From contig JBKEBP010000120.1 of assembly GCA_047973235.1 (NCBI GenBank), positions 1 to 5,447 on the forward strand: 5,447 nt of DNA. The letters run 5' to 3'. Positions 5,047 to 5,447 of this stretch are shown piece by piece. Within the stretch, counting starts at the first letter, position 1. The number at the start of each line of letters is the position of its first letter. The notes under the pieces are model-generated. The model did not search any database and was not told the origin of the DNA. It was given only the letters and a program-made list of their open reading frames with translations. Source of the stretch: Aequitasia sp047973235 (GTDB lineage Bacteria > Bacillota > Clostridia > Lachnospirales > Lachnospiraceae). The translations under genes were made by a program, and so were the position numbers.

Positions 5047-5447
5047 AAGGGCTTTGACGGTATCAGAAATCGCAATTTCCGGTATTATGGCAACATTGCT
5101 ATTTGTGGCTCAGGTTAGTTTGAATTTTATTCCTAATGTTGAAGTCGTGTCACTGTTGATTATTGTTTTTACAGTGGTGTTTGGAAAAAAGACGTTATAT
5201 GCGATTTATGTATTTGCTTTTTTAGAAGGCATGATGTATGGTTTTGGGATATGGTGGGTGATGTATCTTTATGTATGGACGATTCTTTATGTGGCGGCAT
5301 ACTTCTTACGGCATAACAAAAATCCATTAGTATGGGCGATAACTAGCGGATTTTTTGGTTTAATATTTGGTCTACTCTGCTCTATACCTTATGCAGTCGC
5401 CGGTGGTATTGGTGCCGGCATTGCGTGGTGGACCAGTGGATTAATGT
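5012..5447 (+). CDS. ECF transporter S component, probably for cobalamin/corrinoid (C-terminus off the right edge)
   Basis: The frame is open for 145 codons to the window edge. The protein is very hydrophobic. After a short polar N-terminus come segments at about 19-39, 43-58, 61-75, 83-99 and 106-125, with a sixth starting near 127. Recognisable stretches are SEIAISGIMATLLFVAQVSL, FGKKTLYAIYVFAFLEG and SGFFGLIFGLLCSIPYAVAG, typical of small clostridial ECF S components that bind a vitamin and dock to a shared T and ATPase module. It overlaps the DUF4430 gene by 35 bases, implying translational coupling. The start is uncertain: AAGGAG (5006-5011) touches ATG 5012 with no spacer, while in-frame TTG 5024 sits 12 bases after it. 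Substrate assignment to B12 or a precursor rests on the riboswitch and the DUF4430 neighbour. T and ATPase genes would be expected beyond the edge. Confidence 0.82.
   Translation, partial: MSLKLSIQQTNKRALTVSEIAISGIMATLLFVAQVSLNFIPNVEVVSLLIIVFTVVFGKKTLYAIYVFAFLEGMMYGFGIWWVMYLYVWTILYVAAYFLRHNKNPLVWAITSGFFGLIFGLLCSIPYAVAGGIGAGIAWWTSGLM

Noticed and set aside
1..5447. CRISPR arrays, insertion sequences, tRNA or rRNA genes
   Set aside because: No spaced repeats, transposase-like translation, terminal inverted repeats or tRNA/rRNA signatures were seen on either strand.

Overview
The window looks like the chromosome of an anaerobic, low-to-mid-GC Firmicute (Clostridia-like). The evidence is a strict-anaerobe glycyl radical enzyme with its own activase, strong AAGGAG/GGAGG ribosome binding sites, TATAAT-type -10 boxes, a Firmicute-style cobalamin riboswitch with an intrinsic terminator, and an ECF-type vitamin transporter component. 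Species cannot be named from the sequence alone.

Layout. Positions 1-678 (minus strand) hold an AraC-family regulator whose C-terminus runs off the left edge. A 223-base divergent intergenic region (679-901) carries a good extended -10 promoter for the rightward operon and a 9-base direct repeat that is a candidate operator. Positions 902-3268 encode a 788-residue glycyl radical enzyme of the PFL2/glycerol dehydratase-like superfamily, and 3298-4206 its radical SAM activase with two extra ferredoxin-type clusters. These two form an operon that the divergent regulator probably controls. The enzyme keeps the radical Gly (762), the thiyl Cys (430) and GH/NGHS active-site elements. However, the Glu two residues after the Cys, and a downstream Asp used by diol and glycerol dehydratases, are both Gln here. 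The substrate is therefore probably not one of the standard diols, and its identity is unknown.

A second, independent unit starts after 4206. A cobalamin riboswitch (about 4277-4460) can be folded in outline: closing stem P1, B12 box, and a P13 hairpin whose loop is complementary to the L5 segment. It is followed by a long expression platform ending in an intrinsic terminator (4586-4610). It controls a membrane-anchored DUF4430 protein (4636-5046) and an overlapping ECF transporter S component (from about 5012, running off the right edge). Together these probably form the start of a B12 or corrinoid uptake operon.

How they fit together. The left unit is a regulated catabolic module: the AraC protein senses a metabolite, and the activase installs the glycyl radical on the lyase. 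The right unit is B12-responsive transport. No gene visible here links the two, so a functional connection is only a hypothesis. The most interesting points are the Gln-substituted active site of the glycyl radical enzyme and the DUF4430 protein as a possible surface corrinoid-capture partner of the ECF S component.
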